Of a stretch of 64,000 nucleotides of DNA, positions 33,398 to 44,174 are shown piece after piece (position 1 is the first letter of the stretch; every line of letters begins with the position of its first letter). The notes beneath the pieces were generated by a model. The model searched no databases, had not been told where the DNA came from, and saw nothing but the letters and a program-made list of their open reading frames with translations. The stretch comes from Periconia sp. R9002. Lineage: Eukaryota > Ascomycota > Dothideomycetes > Pleosporales > Periconiaceae. A program made the translations under genes and the position numbers. Location: the NCBI GenBank assembly GCA_023627715.1, contig JAMAHW010000015.1, forward strand, positions 62,001 through 126,000, given 5' to 3'.

Positions 33398-36300
33398 TCA
33401 TCTAGCTGATGCTTCACCGAAGACGACGGCGCCTTTTAATGGCAGTCTGAGAGGGCTACTCTTCACTAACTTCTCGCTACTGCCATATCGAAGGGAAAAA
33501 CGACCCTTGCCACAGACTTTCTGGACGATATCTGTCCGATGCCAGCAATTACTGGTGCTCCTGTGATCATGATTGCATTTCTCAAAGGGATCTCCTGAGA
33601 CATTCCACAAATTCCTCTCAGACAAGAGAATCTGGGATGACGACAGGTTTGTTGCTAACTGCTGACCACAGCGGTTGACCAGTTCTCCAAGGCAGGAAAT
33701 ATGTGCTGCGAGATAGTCATAGCCACAAGGTAGAGAATTGCAGAACGAGTTCTTTCGCGAGACACACTCTGCTGGGGTCACGGCATCTCCAAGGTCTGAG
33801 CAGAGAATGACGGTGTCAACAAGATTGGCTAGTGCGAGCCAGTTTCGACTATTCTTGATTTTAACCTTCTTCATAACCGCGCCTTTGCCGGGTTCCGAAA
33901 TGATGTCCATAAATTCGAAACCATATAGATACTGACTGGTGCTCCTCTCGGTCAGCCTTTTGGTTTCAAGGAGGTTTATGTTGAAACCCAGAAGTAAGTC
34001 GCGGAGTCTGAATGTGTCATTACCACTGCCACAGACAATAACGTCGCCATGACCCTCAAATAGTTTTGCAAGTGCTGCTCCGTCTTCATGTGGCTCAGCA
34101 AAGGGGATTGGATCATCACTCAACACCCCATCTTGTGGTAGATTGTTGTTACCGAACCAGGTATGGGCCATGTGAATTAATAAGCTAAGCTTTGGAACAA
34201 GCCACGTCCGCTGAGCCGTAACGTCGCATATCAGCACGACATGTTTAGTAGCGTCCCGGAGCATCTTCGAGTAAATCGTTGGAGCTGTAAAATACAAACA
34301 ATGAGAGCGGAATGAAAAGTGGGCTTGACCATTGAGTCCAGCTTGTATGGGAGCTGCTGAAGTGCATTGGAATCCGGTAGAAAGACCTGATAAATGCAAG
34401 GTCTTTCTTTTCTCGTTGGCCGGGGAATACTTCACTGATGCAAGAAGGGCTTGCGTGCCAAGTCTGATATGAGCAACATCGCACCAACCCAGAAAGCAAC
34501 GCTTAGATTTGAGTAAAGTGTAGTCCGTAAAGAGAGCCCTCTCGCCGTATTGTATGGTGAATGGATTGATTTGTTGCTCATGGTTCATTTCAAGGTGTAA
34601 CTGAGCGTAGTCTGCTTCGACTTGTGTAGGGACTAGGATAGTTTGGTACCCAACTAGGACAACTCCACTCTCGACAATGACAGGGTATTCGACTGCTGCT
34701 AAAGACACCATCATTTCAAAAGGCATCTCTAGACCTTTTCCAGGTGACGACGCGGAACTGTAACTCCTTTCCTCTTGGATGACGAAACATGAGCGAAGAA
34801 GGCCTTGCCAACAATTGTGGTCTATTTTGGGCAAGACTTTAGCTTGTAACATGAAGTTAAGCGAGAGTCCTGGAGATAGAGAGTCATCCAGAAGAGATAT
34901 TTTGCAGGTGGACTGAGAAATGAAATTATTTTCGGAGCCAAATGGTAACGGTTCCCGAATCGCCCTACACAGCCATTCTAAGGCGTGTAAAAAGTCAAGA
35001 AATTGTTGGTCGATCTTAGGATTTTGAATCTTGGAAAATATTACGTCCTTCTCCATTCTCATGGGATATAAATTCGAATCGTGGTAGACTGCCAATTTCA
35101 GTTAAATCATGATATCTTAGCAAATGTTTGAGGACAGCTATCCGCAAGCAACCCCTTATAGTTAAATGCTCCAGGTTCCCGAAAACTTACTCTCGAAACG
35201 GGAGTCTTTGCTCCCTGATCCTTGTCTGCAGATCTTTGAGACCTGGTCTAACAGTTGTAGCCCAATTGATGGCCACCGTCGCTCCATGTACTCACGGCAA
35301 GTAGTTGCCTTCATTGACCAATTTGTTTCGACCCCATCTACTGCAGGAGACCTTATCAGAACTACATGATTGAATAATTGTTCCGCAAAAACCTCGTGCT
35401 TCCAACTTAACTCTGTGTCTGCTGACGCCATTACCGTGCGTATATGGCATTGAAATTCCATACTCAGTGATGACGCCCATACATTTGCCTCCTCAATTTC
35501 TCGGGCCAGCTCCCAAATATCAGGGTAGATATAACCTCTCGAGGCTCTAGTCCACAACAATCCTCGTTCAGCGTCAGTGTTCAAGTCATTACCCTTGAAG
35601 ACTTGTGTCATATTAGATTGAGATGAATTAAACCTTCTCTCGGAGGATCCGGGTGAATATGGGTCATCCGCATTGACGTGCTTGATGACCCGCTCGCCTT
35701 GTGCTGTAGAAATCTCCGATAATGCACGCTTTTTATCGGAGGTCGGGGCCACCATGTTAGAATCATTGGAGAACTCGAAGCCGAAGTGATCCTTGGCGTA
35801 CTGTTCACAGGCCTATCCAGAGATTATTACCTCCCAGAGCGATGGGTCGAGGAGCGAAAAAAAGGCAATCTCAGCTCACCTTAGCAGGTTTACCAACTTT
35901 TTGGCCGATGAACTTCCACTTGTTGGCATCGTACTCCTTGATTGCGGCCAGCAGCGCATCGCTCTGTTCCTGTTTTATCAACAGCGTGTGCTTTGAATCC
36001 CGGAGAGACCCACCCCATCTTTTCCGAACTCAGCGTAGTGCATATCCTGTTGCGACTAAGTCAACTCACGGCTGGAAAAAAACAGTAAGTAGCAGCGAGG
36101 ACCTACCTTATACCAATGTTTCTTCAAGCTACCTTCTGTCCTTTTCGGAAACGTCTGATGCGACAAAACAAGTCAGCTCACATCGTATTTGAAATGTCAT
36201 CTTTCGATATACTCGAACCGCCGCGGTAGAAGTCAGCACATGTGCTTAATTCTTCACTACCAAGAAATAACAAATCAGCGGCAGCTTGAGCTATTGCCTT

Positions 36301-36575
36301 TTTATTATTATACTTGGTAGCGAGATTAAATTACGCTCGTACCGCGATCATGTTGGGATCTGCGTTAATTGTTGTGTTTCTCTAGTTACCTTTGCGATCT
36401 CACTCCAACTGTTCCCCGCATCTCTCATCCGTTTCAGCCTCTGCTCCTCAACAGGCGTCCACGGCGTGTTGGACCGACTCTTCTTGACCTTTGGTTCTGG
36501 CGCGGGAGAATCTTCGGCGGCGCCTGATGCAGCAGCAGCAGTGCCCGCAGCTGCAAACAGCTGCACGCCCGACAT
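33398..36575 (-). CDS. Myb/SANT-like protein spliced to an uncharacterised fungal domain
   Basis: Six exons are proposed: 36390-36575, 36107-36154, 36014-36046, 35880-35969, 35191-35812 and 33398-35088, giving 889 aa. The first four rebuild a Myb/SANT-like protein: TPWTPVEEQRLKRMRDAG, EIAKTFPKRTEGSLKKHWYK, DMHYAEF and YDANKWKFIGQKVGKPAK running into ACEQYAKDHFGFEF. The last exon encodes a large domain found in many Pezizomycotina hypothetical proteins, with blocks HALEWLCRAIREP, GLEMPFEMMVSLAAVEYP, CFLGWCDVAHI and TWLVPKLSLLIHMA. The last intron (GTAAGT donor, TTTAACTG branch, CAG) joins the two in frame across E-I-YHDSNLYP. If it is not spliced, the Myb protein stops at 35162 (335 aa) and the rest is a separate gene. 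Nuclear location is likely for the Myb part. Confidence 0.72.
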
Positions 36576-38176
36576 GGTCGCGGTGGTGCAGCTCGCTATC
36601 GTCTCCTGGGGCCGCGAGAGGCTCGTCGACTTGCGCTTTCGCGTGTGGCCCGATGCTGGTAGCAGTGAAGCCGTGGTGACCGACTGGAGATTGGTTGGCT
36701 TAGTGGACGGAGCGAACTGGGCGCTCTGCCGTGGATACGCCTTGATGAGCGAAGGTGTAGAGGGAGGCGAGGAACTGTGAAACCGATGACACGACGTAAG
36801 CGGATCCTCGCCAGACAGAATTAGGGAGAGGGTCAGAGTGGGGGTTCCCGATGCCTGCGTATGTATGTATATTTATGAGAAGCAGCGACGGCCGGAAACA
36901 CACATGCTTGAAGTTTGGATACACCGGATCAATATTCAAGCTAAACACTATAATGTTACTTGTAATATCAAAGCTACAGGCGTTTATGAAATTAAAGTCT
37001 AAATGCTCTTTAAATGATTCTCTAGCATTTCGGGTCTTTCTGCACATAGGGAGGGACGCTACAGGAGATGAATTTGTGTGAAGTATTTACATATATGCGC
37101 AACTATGTAAGGTGCCATACGTAGTTATTGCAAGACTAAACGTTGGAAAAATGGAGATGCACTGTATAGTAACGTAGATAGGCACTTGAGATGATGTTTC
37201 ATGTATGTACGTGTCTATCGTTCAATGTTGACAATGACCTCGGGATAGTGGGGCGCATGCATTTGTCGTTAGGCAGGACCTCAGCTTAGCAAACAGGACC
37301 TCGGTTTAGCAAAAAGAACCTCAGCTTAGCAAACAGCACTGAGGTATTGGGTCCTCTCTCCTTGAAGAGACGTCAATTAGATTATTAACAAACTTTGTAC
37401 AAAAACTCGTCGCTCCAGATCGCCGACCTATCTCTGTTCACTAATCTCACGACTCATTTCCCTCATCCAGTATCTCAGGTCCTGGTCAAACCCGTGCACT
37501 CTTCTATAATCTATGCAATGACGATGAGCGTTTCTTCGTGACGGTATCTTGAATTACACGCCATCCGCAAGCGCCAGCATGATTACCGTCAGTGCCGCCA
37601 ACAGTCATTTATTTCCAGTAATATTATCCCTTCAAATACAGGCCCTGTTAAACGGAAAATAACGAGAAAAGACATGCAGGCGAACGCCAAAAAATTTCGC
37701 GCATTGCAAAATTGACGTTATCCGGGTTTCACAATGTATACGGGTCTGGATAACTGAAAACCAATGTAGCGTCTGTCCTCGCCAGATGATGTATATATAC
37801 GATACTAGAAACATGCGATCAATATGAGAAGAACAACTGAAAATGAGCATTGCTTTGGATGATTTTCAGGGTCGATTCTACTTCTACATCGGCTCTTCTT
37901 CTCCCATCCTTTGTTCACTGGAGATCCATGAATCAAATCACTTGATCCTGACAATGCCATTGTCATGTTCAGAAAACAATGTCATTCACATGGCTATCGA
38001 ACAATGTCTCCGGCTGCTCTCTTTGATGCTAGAGGTTATTCACAATTTCAACCGACGACAGATAGAAATATATAAAAACAACAATAATTTCCTTGGAAAA
38101 GTGCAGTCTGCGCACATCTCCAAAGCAGACACACCCAAATAACAACAAATTCAAATTCCAAATCTAAAACAAGAAG
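36576..38176. other. Divergent intergenic region with a small tandem repeat
   Basis: This 1.6-kb stretch contains the promoters of the Myb gene (minus) and the small Cys-tailed gene (plus), and a 20-bp tandem repeat at 37275-37334. Frames of 72-115 aa inside it show no family features. Confidence 0.5.
37275..37334 (+). repeat. Three tandem copies of a 20-bp unit
   Basis: The unit AGGACCTCAGCTTAGCAAAC is repeated three times without gaps (37275-37294, 37295-37314, 37315-37334), with two or three changes in copy two and one in copy three. It lies in the intergenic region about 840 bp upstream of the small Cys-tailed gene. Confidence 0.85.
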
Positions 38177-38659
38177 ATGCCGGCTATCTCACCCAACATT
38201 TACGAGGGAAGCGCAGTGCGCGAGGTCATCGCTCCAGCGGTAGACCTTTTTAACCATCTCGCGAGCAGGCTCGGGATGGAGAACGGTGTGACGCCGAGAG
38301 GCCCCGCACCGAAGACTGCGAAGTCCGAGCAGGAGCGAGAAGCACGGATGGCCTTGATCCATCTGCAACGGGTGATTGAGAGGGAAGCTGGAAAGGCAGC
38401 GGATTTCAACCTTGCAGAGGTAGCTCTGCGGTCAAGTCAGGCCAGGACTTGCATTGATAAGGTTGTTGGTGAGTTTGACCCGATGCAGATCGGGTTGAAC
38501 ATCGCCTTGAAAGCGGCGCTGGCATCATTCTTTGGTGCTCAAATTGGCGTCGGACAAGTAGTCCAGGAGGGCAAGAGGGAAGATGCAGATATCAGAAAGG
38601 TAAACTGGTGCTGCGGTTTCTGCGGGCCGGATTGTCTATGTGATGGTATCCCAGAATAG
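38177..38659 (+). CDS. Small protein with cysteine-rich C-terminal tail
   Basis: This single-exon gene encodes 160 aa. The first 60 residues are mixed, then a helical stretch (roughly 50-130) includes an alanine-rich segment LNIALKAALASFFGAQIG. The C-terminus is CCGFCGPDCLCDG, five cysteines within twelve residues, which could bind metal or be palmitoylated. There is no signal peptide. I do not recognise the family. The start is favoured by an A-rich context (AAGAAGATG) and the frame's codon use looks coding. It stands alone between divergent and tandem neighbours. Confidence 0.65.
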   Translation: MPAISPNIYEGSAVREVIAPAVDLFNHLASRLGMENGVTPRGPAPKTAKSEQEREARMALIHLQRVIEREAGKAADFNLAEVALRSSQARTCIDKVVGEFDPMQIGLNIALKAALASFFGAQIGVGQVVQEGKREDADIRKVNWCCGFCGPDCLCDGIPE

Positions 38660-39249
38660 TTTCCTTCCGGATTTCCGTGAAGTCGGCGCTGGACGCTGCT
38701 TCGTAGGGCTGTTGTTCCTCTGAATGCTTTAGCATCAAAATTATTTCGTACAATGCAATGCTTTATACAATAAGAATCTTGTCCATGTACATGTGATCTA
38801 ACTATTGAGGTACTTGGTGGTTTTTTAGTCTATAATCCATTTTCTCTTCAAAACCTTGTAACATCCCTCATGGCGTACCGAATATCACACCGTAACGAGG
38901 AATTTAGCAATTGAGTGTACAATAGTGTCAAAGTAAAGTGGTGACCAAGCAGTGATCCTCGGGGATCAGCCAAATACAGAGGCTAATTTTGGGCGTAGCT
39001 GAAGACGTCTAGCATGCTGATTTGAACTTCGGATGGAGGATTATTGTGTGGCTTTAACAAGGTCTTGGGGGCGGAAAGTTGGCATGGGTGCGGGGAAATC
39101 CTGCATGGTGCCACACTGTGACTCACATTCACACATGCACAAGAGAAAAGCATTTAGCAGGCACACACATAGACAGACATACTGGACCACATCAGAAGTT
39201 TAACTCGATACTATTTCATCCCTTAAAGCATTGTGAAAGAAAACAAAGA
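38660..39249. other. Intergenic region upstream of the F-box/ankyrin gene
   Basis: This 590-bp stretch holds the 3' region of the small Cys-tailed gene and the promoter of the next one. The frame of the downstream gene is open back to 39079 but its likely start is the ATG at 39250. Nothing else was seen. Confidence 0.5.
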
Positions 39250-40833
39250 ATGCCTAAAGGCCATGAGCACGACAAAGGTCCTCCAACAGCAAAGAACCCC
39301 GTAAAGACACGCTCCAGGCTAGTGCAATTTTATGAGAACTCCAAACACAAGATTAAGCTCATTCGAAAGAAGTTCCGACTGCTTGATTTACCAAATGATT
39401 TGATTCTTTGCATAGCCGACCATTTGGAAACAGAAGTGGACATCAACCGTCTGTCCCGAGTCAACCATCGACTTCATAACCTGCTCGACTCGTACCTATA
39501 CCGTCGCAATGTACAGCATTCCAATAGTGAAGCGCTTTTGTGGGCTGCTGGGACAGGGAATCCTGTAACAGCTCGGAAGGCTCTACAACAGGGAGCAAAC
39601 GTTGAAACCAAGAGTGACCGGCCGATGATGTCGTACCGCGACTACACTAGAGTAACGCCACTCTGGCTAGCGACGTATCGAGGCTACGCTGAGGTAGTGA
39701 AGCTGCTCCTTGAAGTTCCGCATACCAATCCAGAGCCGTATGGCCCGTGGTATCACAAGACGCCTCTCCATGTGGCTTCATCACACGGGCACGTAGAGAT
39801 CGTGAAACTCTTGCTGAAGAAACCTGGCGTATATCCAAATCGTCCGACTGAAAGAGGCAAGACTCCCCTGTATTATGCGGCAGAGAAAGGCCGCGTGGAA
39901 GTCGTGGAGCTCCTTTTGCAAGTTCCTGACATTACTGTGAATGTCAGCGCGGCCGGAGAAACACCATTGATAGTTGCCATCCGCCGTGGTCATGATCAGG
40001 TTGTGAAAGCTCTGGTTGGGCACAAGGGCATCAACCTAGGACCACAGAACTATGGGGAACAGTCAAAGTGTGTACCCCTAGAGACAGCTGCGGCACTGAA
40101 CCGTTCGACTATGGTGGAATGGTTCCTTGAAAAGAATGTCAAAGTGGACTCCAGGCTACACGCCGACAGCCACACAGCCTTGATGCGAGCAGTGGAGCGC
40201 AACAACGTGGATATGGTTAAAATGCTACTGCGTTATGGTGCTGATGTTAACATACCCCATCCGAGTGAAGGGAGTGTGCTAATCCAAGCTTGCGCTGGAG
40301 CAGATCAGGGTGTGGTAGAGCTATTGCTTGATGCGGGCGCTAACATCAATGCAACAGGCGGATATTATGGAGGCCCACTCCAAACCGCATCACGTCGCAG
40401 TGAGCCCATAGCAAAATTACTTATAGGCAGAGGTGCCGATATAAATGGAAAAGACGATTCCCGTAAGAGCGGTGGTCGGTGGAGCACCTCGCGTGGAGCT
40501 CTCGCGCTGCATAATGCTTCCTATGCCGGTTATGAGGAGCTAGTGAATATGTTGCTGCACAGAGGGGCTGAGGTAAATGCTACGAATTTAGATGGAGCGA
40601 CTGCGCTGCATCATGCGGCATATCAGGGGCATCGACCCATAGTGCAGTTGCTTCTGGAACACGGCGCTAATGTTCACGTGCGAAACAACGATGGGTCAAC
40701 TGCACTGGACAGGGCGGACGCAAGAAAACAACAGGATGGCGGGGTGACTATACGACTTGATCATACCGAAAAGTATGAGCGAGTTAGTCAATTATTGCTT
40801 AAGGCGGGGGCAAAGAGAACACCAATCAATTGA
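39250..40833 (+). CDS. F-box and ankyrin-repeat protein
   Basis: This single-exon gene encodes 527 aa from the ATG at 39250. Another in-frame ATG at 39079 would add 57 residues of low-complexity, histidine/threonine-rich sequence and is less likely. Residues about 43-90 are an F-box (LDLPNDLILCIADHL ... INRLSRVNHRLHNLL). From about residue 97 on there are around eleven ankyrin repeats, such as TPLHVASSHGHVEIVKLLL, TPLYYAAEKGRVEVVELLL and TALHHAAYQGHRPIVQLLL. This is a common fungal architecture for SCF ubiquitin-ligase substrate adaptors, in which the F-box would bind Skp1 and the repeats the target. The target is unknown. Expansion of such genes is typical of Pezizomycotina. Confidence 0.88.
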   Translation: MPKGHEHDKGPPTAKNPVKTRSRLVQFYENSKHKIKLIRKKFRLLDLPNDLILCIADHLETEVDINRLSRVNHRLHNLLDSYLYRRNVQHSNSEALLWAAGTGNPVTARKALQQGANVETKSDRPMMSYRDYTRVTPLWLATYRGYAEVVKLLLEVPHTNPEPYGPWYHKTPLHVASSHGHVEIVKLLLKKPGVYPNRPTERGKTPLYYAAEKGRVEVVELLLQVPDITVNVSAAGETPLIVAIRRGHDQVVKALVGHKGINLGPQNYGEQSKCVPLETAAALNRSTMVEWFLEKNVKVDSRLHADSHTALMRAVERNNVDMVKMLLRYGADVNIPHPSEGSVLIQACAGADQGVVELLLDAGANINATGGYYGGPLQTASRRSEPIAKLLIGRGADINGKDDSRKSGGRWSTSRGALALHNASYAGYEELVNMLLHRGAEVNATNLDGATALHHAAYQGHRPIVQLLLEHGANVHVRNNDGSTALDRADARKQQDGGVTIRLDHTEKYERVSQLLLKAGAKRTPIN

Positions 40834-41350
40834 GTTGTCTAGCAGTCATAACATCCCCCGTTTCTCATTCTATCCCAGGCGTAAGGCATCCGGCTCCGGG
40901 CCCCATCCTTGAGGCAAGCTCTATCTGCTTCCGCCAATAGTTCACTTGGCCTCATTTGAAACTTCAAGCATACCTGCGATACGACCTACTTCTTCGATGG
41001 TTGAAACGCGGCATTCGAGTTAGAATCTGTTACAGAAGACCGAGGTCGAACAGCTCTTTTTGTTCAGTTTCAGCGTGTCGTTACTGAGACATTCAACAGA
41101 TTGGAAAGGTATCCGAAAAATTCTTGGGTAGGTGGGGTTAGCCGTAGTAGTACTAGGGATTAATTAGTCTATCCTTGTAATACTACCTCCTTAGAAGCAG
41201 AGTATTTCCTTGGTTATGTAGTCTATATCCCCCCAAACCTTTCTCACTATCTGTTAGTTGAATAACGTCTAATAGTACAGTTATCAGATAACAGCACGTA
41301 TTTTTGCATCCTAAGAATTCTGTTGTATTCTCCCAATTTTAGGGTGCTCC
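40834..41350. other. Intergenic region
   Basis: This 517-bp stretch separates the F-box/ankyrin gene from the P450 remnant. No gene, tRNA or repeat was recognised. Confidence 0.5.
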
Positions 41351-41510
41351 TCACCACTTTCTATACGAAACCTTGATATTTAGATCTGGCTTTTCCCAAA
41401 GCATGAAGATCTTCTGCCTTTCAATCCAGTCATGGCTATCCGACTCAAGCTCAAGGTCAAAATCCCATAATATATAAGCAAGTATCATACGCATTTCAGC
41501 CCAAGCAAGG
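41351..41510 (-). pseudogene. Cytochrome P450 remnant, last exon only
   Basis: The reading LAWAEMRMILAYILWDFDLELE followed by DWIERQKIFMLWEKPDLNIKV is the C-terminal end of a fungal cytochrome P450, the part after the haem-binding cysteine loop. A good acceptor (ACTAAT branch, CGTAG) precedes it and a GTAAGT donor lies about 75 bp upstream, but the sequence before that donor does not give the FxxGxRxCxG loop. No I-helix or ExxR segment was found upstream. What remains is therefore a fragment. It lies head to head with a broken SDR gene 460 bp away. Confidence 0.7.
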
Positions 41511-41970
41511 CTACGTTTGGCATTAGTATGTGTCATTCAGATCACCATTATCATTATAGGACCGATTAAATGTCTAACTTACTAGTGTCGTGCTACTCGC
41601 TAGTCTAAATCTAGGTTTATAATGGATTTGGGAGGGTCCTTTGTTTTGGAGGACCACCAATCGTAGACGCGTCTACAAGACTGGGGCTTGGCGCGCCACT
41701 TACCGTAGAAACCGAGTATGTCACCCCGCCGGTAGCCTTAACGTATAAGCTGTACCATAATGCATCTAGGTAAGTTGATACCTTGGGTCCAATAGTTCCG
41801 AATGTGGGCCTGTCTGATGGTTATAATCACATCCGCCGCCGCCCAATTCTGGTGCATATTACAATTTTCCAGATTTTTCTATCGCGAGTAGCTGTTTGCC
41901 CCATTTTGCTCTACCCTCTCGTGTTCACTTCTTTGTTTACCTTATCAAGCTTCCCGTTCTCTTTGTAGTC
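41511..41970. other. Intergenic region between two pseudogenes
   Basis: This 460-bp stretch may include decayed upstream P450 sequence on the minus strand. Nothing could be assigned. Confidence 0.4.
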
Positions 41971-42755
41971 ATGAAAGATAAACCTCTCACAGACTTCACC
42001 GTTGCTATAACGGTCGGCGCTGGGGGGCTCGGCAAATCTATCGCACTGGCATTCCTTGCGGAAGGAGCCAACGTGGCTGTCTGCGATGTTAATCAACAAC
42101 GCTTGGATCAATGCGAGGAAGAATGGACTGCCCCGTATGCGGATAGGGTTTTTGCGTCAAGAACAGACATCGCAGACGAAAGTAGAGTCAATTAATTCAT
42201 CACCGCTATAATAGCGAAATTCGGAGGCTTAGACATGGTGGTCAATAACGCGGGCATCATTGACAAATTTGACCCCGTCGGGACGACACCCAAGAATACC
42301 TGGGACCAAGTCATTAGTATCAACCTGACCAGCATGTTCCTCGTCTCTAAAGCAGCCGTAAACGCCATGCAGAGCCAGTCCTCACGCGGTGGGACCATCA
42401 TCAACATTGGATCTGTTGCAAGCTATCGCGGTCTCAACGGAGGCTTTGCGTACACCGTTAGCAAGCACGGCATCATTAGGGTCACTAGGAGCATTGCGGG
42501 ATTTTACGGGGAAAAGGGAATAAACAGTATTGCACTTCTTCTCGGTGGTATGGACGACACCAACCTATCAGACAACTTCATGAGTGGTATCAATCAAGAC
42601 GGGATGATGCGCATTGGCACCGTCAACCCAGGATATGTTCAGGGAAAGACAAGTGTCGCGCTACAAAATATTGTGTCTTTTTAGCGGATCGAGGCATCGC
42701 GGCATCCTCCAACGGCGGAACGACTACATTTAACAAGAACTGGCCGGTGGCATAA
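41971..42755 (+). pseudogene. Short-chain dehydrogenase/reductase pseudogene
   Basis: The frame encodes a recognisable SDR: DFTVAITVGAGGLGKSIALAF, GLDMVVNNAG, INIGSVASY and the active-site YTVSK. It is broken twice. A TAA at 42193-42195 interrupts the frame just before FITAIIAKFGG, and the same frame resumes directly after it. Near 42678-42683 the frame ends again, while the normal C-terminal segment (ADRGIAASSNGGTTTF ... NWPVA) continues in another frame to a stop at 42755. The nucleotide-binding motif is also irregular (TVGAGGLG instead of TGxxxGxG). No intron with acceptable splice sites removes the stop. The TAA could be an old CAA changed by C-to-T in a CpA context, as repeat-induced point mutation does; that is inference. 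Confidence 0.8.
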
Positions 42756-43148
42756 GCCTTCTATGTACGATTAATAGACAACGAATGTGAGTCAACGCTG
42801 TAAAATCATAGAAACCTCACCCATTTAAGCTTCCCATATGATGAAGAAGATTCTAGGATCTATAAATTCGGGTATTCTGGGTTGATATGAATAAAATAAA
42901 GTTCGAGAGCGATGTATAAACAACTTTTCCCGCGCTTCGATATTTCAGATTTTGCATTTATAATGGTCAAAGACAATACGGACGACTGAGAATGGCGATA
43001 TTGAAGGGGAAAGATGAACAAATTACGTTCGCTTGAGATGGATATGAGCGATTGTTTTCTGATACAGACATTGCGCACATGCAGTATTTCGAATGAATTT
43101 ACCTTCAATTTGACAGTTAATGATCTCATCTGCGCCAGCTGACGTAAC
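42756..43148. other. Convergent intergenic region
   Basis: This 393-bp stretch separates the SDR pseudogene and the next SDR gene. Nothing was recognised in it. Confidence 0.5.
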
Positions 43149-44174
43149 TCATTGTGCCCAGGGATGCCCTCCAGGCCCCAGCTTTGCCTTGAAATAATTC
43201 AACTTGAGCAACTTCGCATACTTGATTTCAGCTGCGTGCGCCTCCATCTCTTCCACATCCCAATTAACGCTTAAAAAGCCACCGCGCGCATAATCCGCAG
43301 TATCCTTTAGAAGATACAGTATGAACGCAGCTGTCAATTTCGGCTTGTCCTTCGCAAACGGAGTCAACTGGTCGGAAACAATGCCACGACCATTGCTTGG
43401 TTGAACAATACCAGGGTGGATGGAGAACACGCGTACGTTGGGCAGTTCCAGGTCCAGATGCTCGCCTAACTTTACGGCCGCGAGCTGACTAGTAGCAAGA
43501 GAAGACATCCGCGGTCTTGTGCCGAATGCTCCGAAGCCGAAAAGGTTGATGAATGTCGTGGTTCTTCCGTGGGAGTTGGTGGTGAGGTAGTGGGCTAGGT
43601 TGTAGGTTCCTTTGACGTTGACCTCCTGCAGGAAACGTTAAGACGGACTGCATATCCTAGCAGCAAATTTGTCTACCACACTTACATGATCTTTCCACCA
43701 CTCCGAAGGCGGAACTTCGCCTATAGCGCCCTCGCTCCTGTATCCCGCAGTATTCACTACTACATCGATTGTACCGAACTTCGCGATAGCTCGCTCAAAT
43801 ATAGATTTGACATCTCCTTCCTTGATAATGTCGCCCGCTGCAACTCTAACCTTGTCACTATTCAACTCGGCTGCGGCGTCTTGCAGCTTCTGCTCATCAC
43901 GTCCTACGAGCACAATGCCCTTGGCATTTGTCTCTACCCACGTTCTTGCTATGGCCTATACAACAGATATTAGATGGGATTTCCACGAAAATGAGTTCCG
44001 GTGAATTGGACTCACAAATCCCACACCTCCTGCAGCTCCAGCAATCAGGATCACTTTACCAGCTGCAAGTGGTGCATGTTTCATAAGTTCGATGGCGGGG
44101 TAAACATCCCTATGGATGGTTTTGGTAAATTGAAAGGGGTTGGTGAGCATGTCGGGATCAAGGTTGGCAGACAT
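43149..44174 (-). CDS. SDR-fold protein lacking the catalytic residues
   Basis: Three exons, 44016-44174, 43686-43955 and 43149-43625, all phase 0 with GTGAGT and GTAAGT donors, give 301 aa. The Rossmann start is ILIAGAAGGVGF joined to AIARTW, and TIDVVVNTAG marks strand 4. The fold continues with VRVFSIHPGIVQ and the C-terminal segment SVNWDVEEME typical of a fungal SDR subfamily. The catalytic YxxxK is replaced: the aligned segment reads SSLATSQ, with Leu186 for Tyr and Gln190 for Lys. The catalytic Ser after strand 5 is also absent (INLFGFGAF). The reading frame and splice sites are intact. It may therefore be a non-enzymatic SDR homologue or an early pseudogene. Confidence 0.82.
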
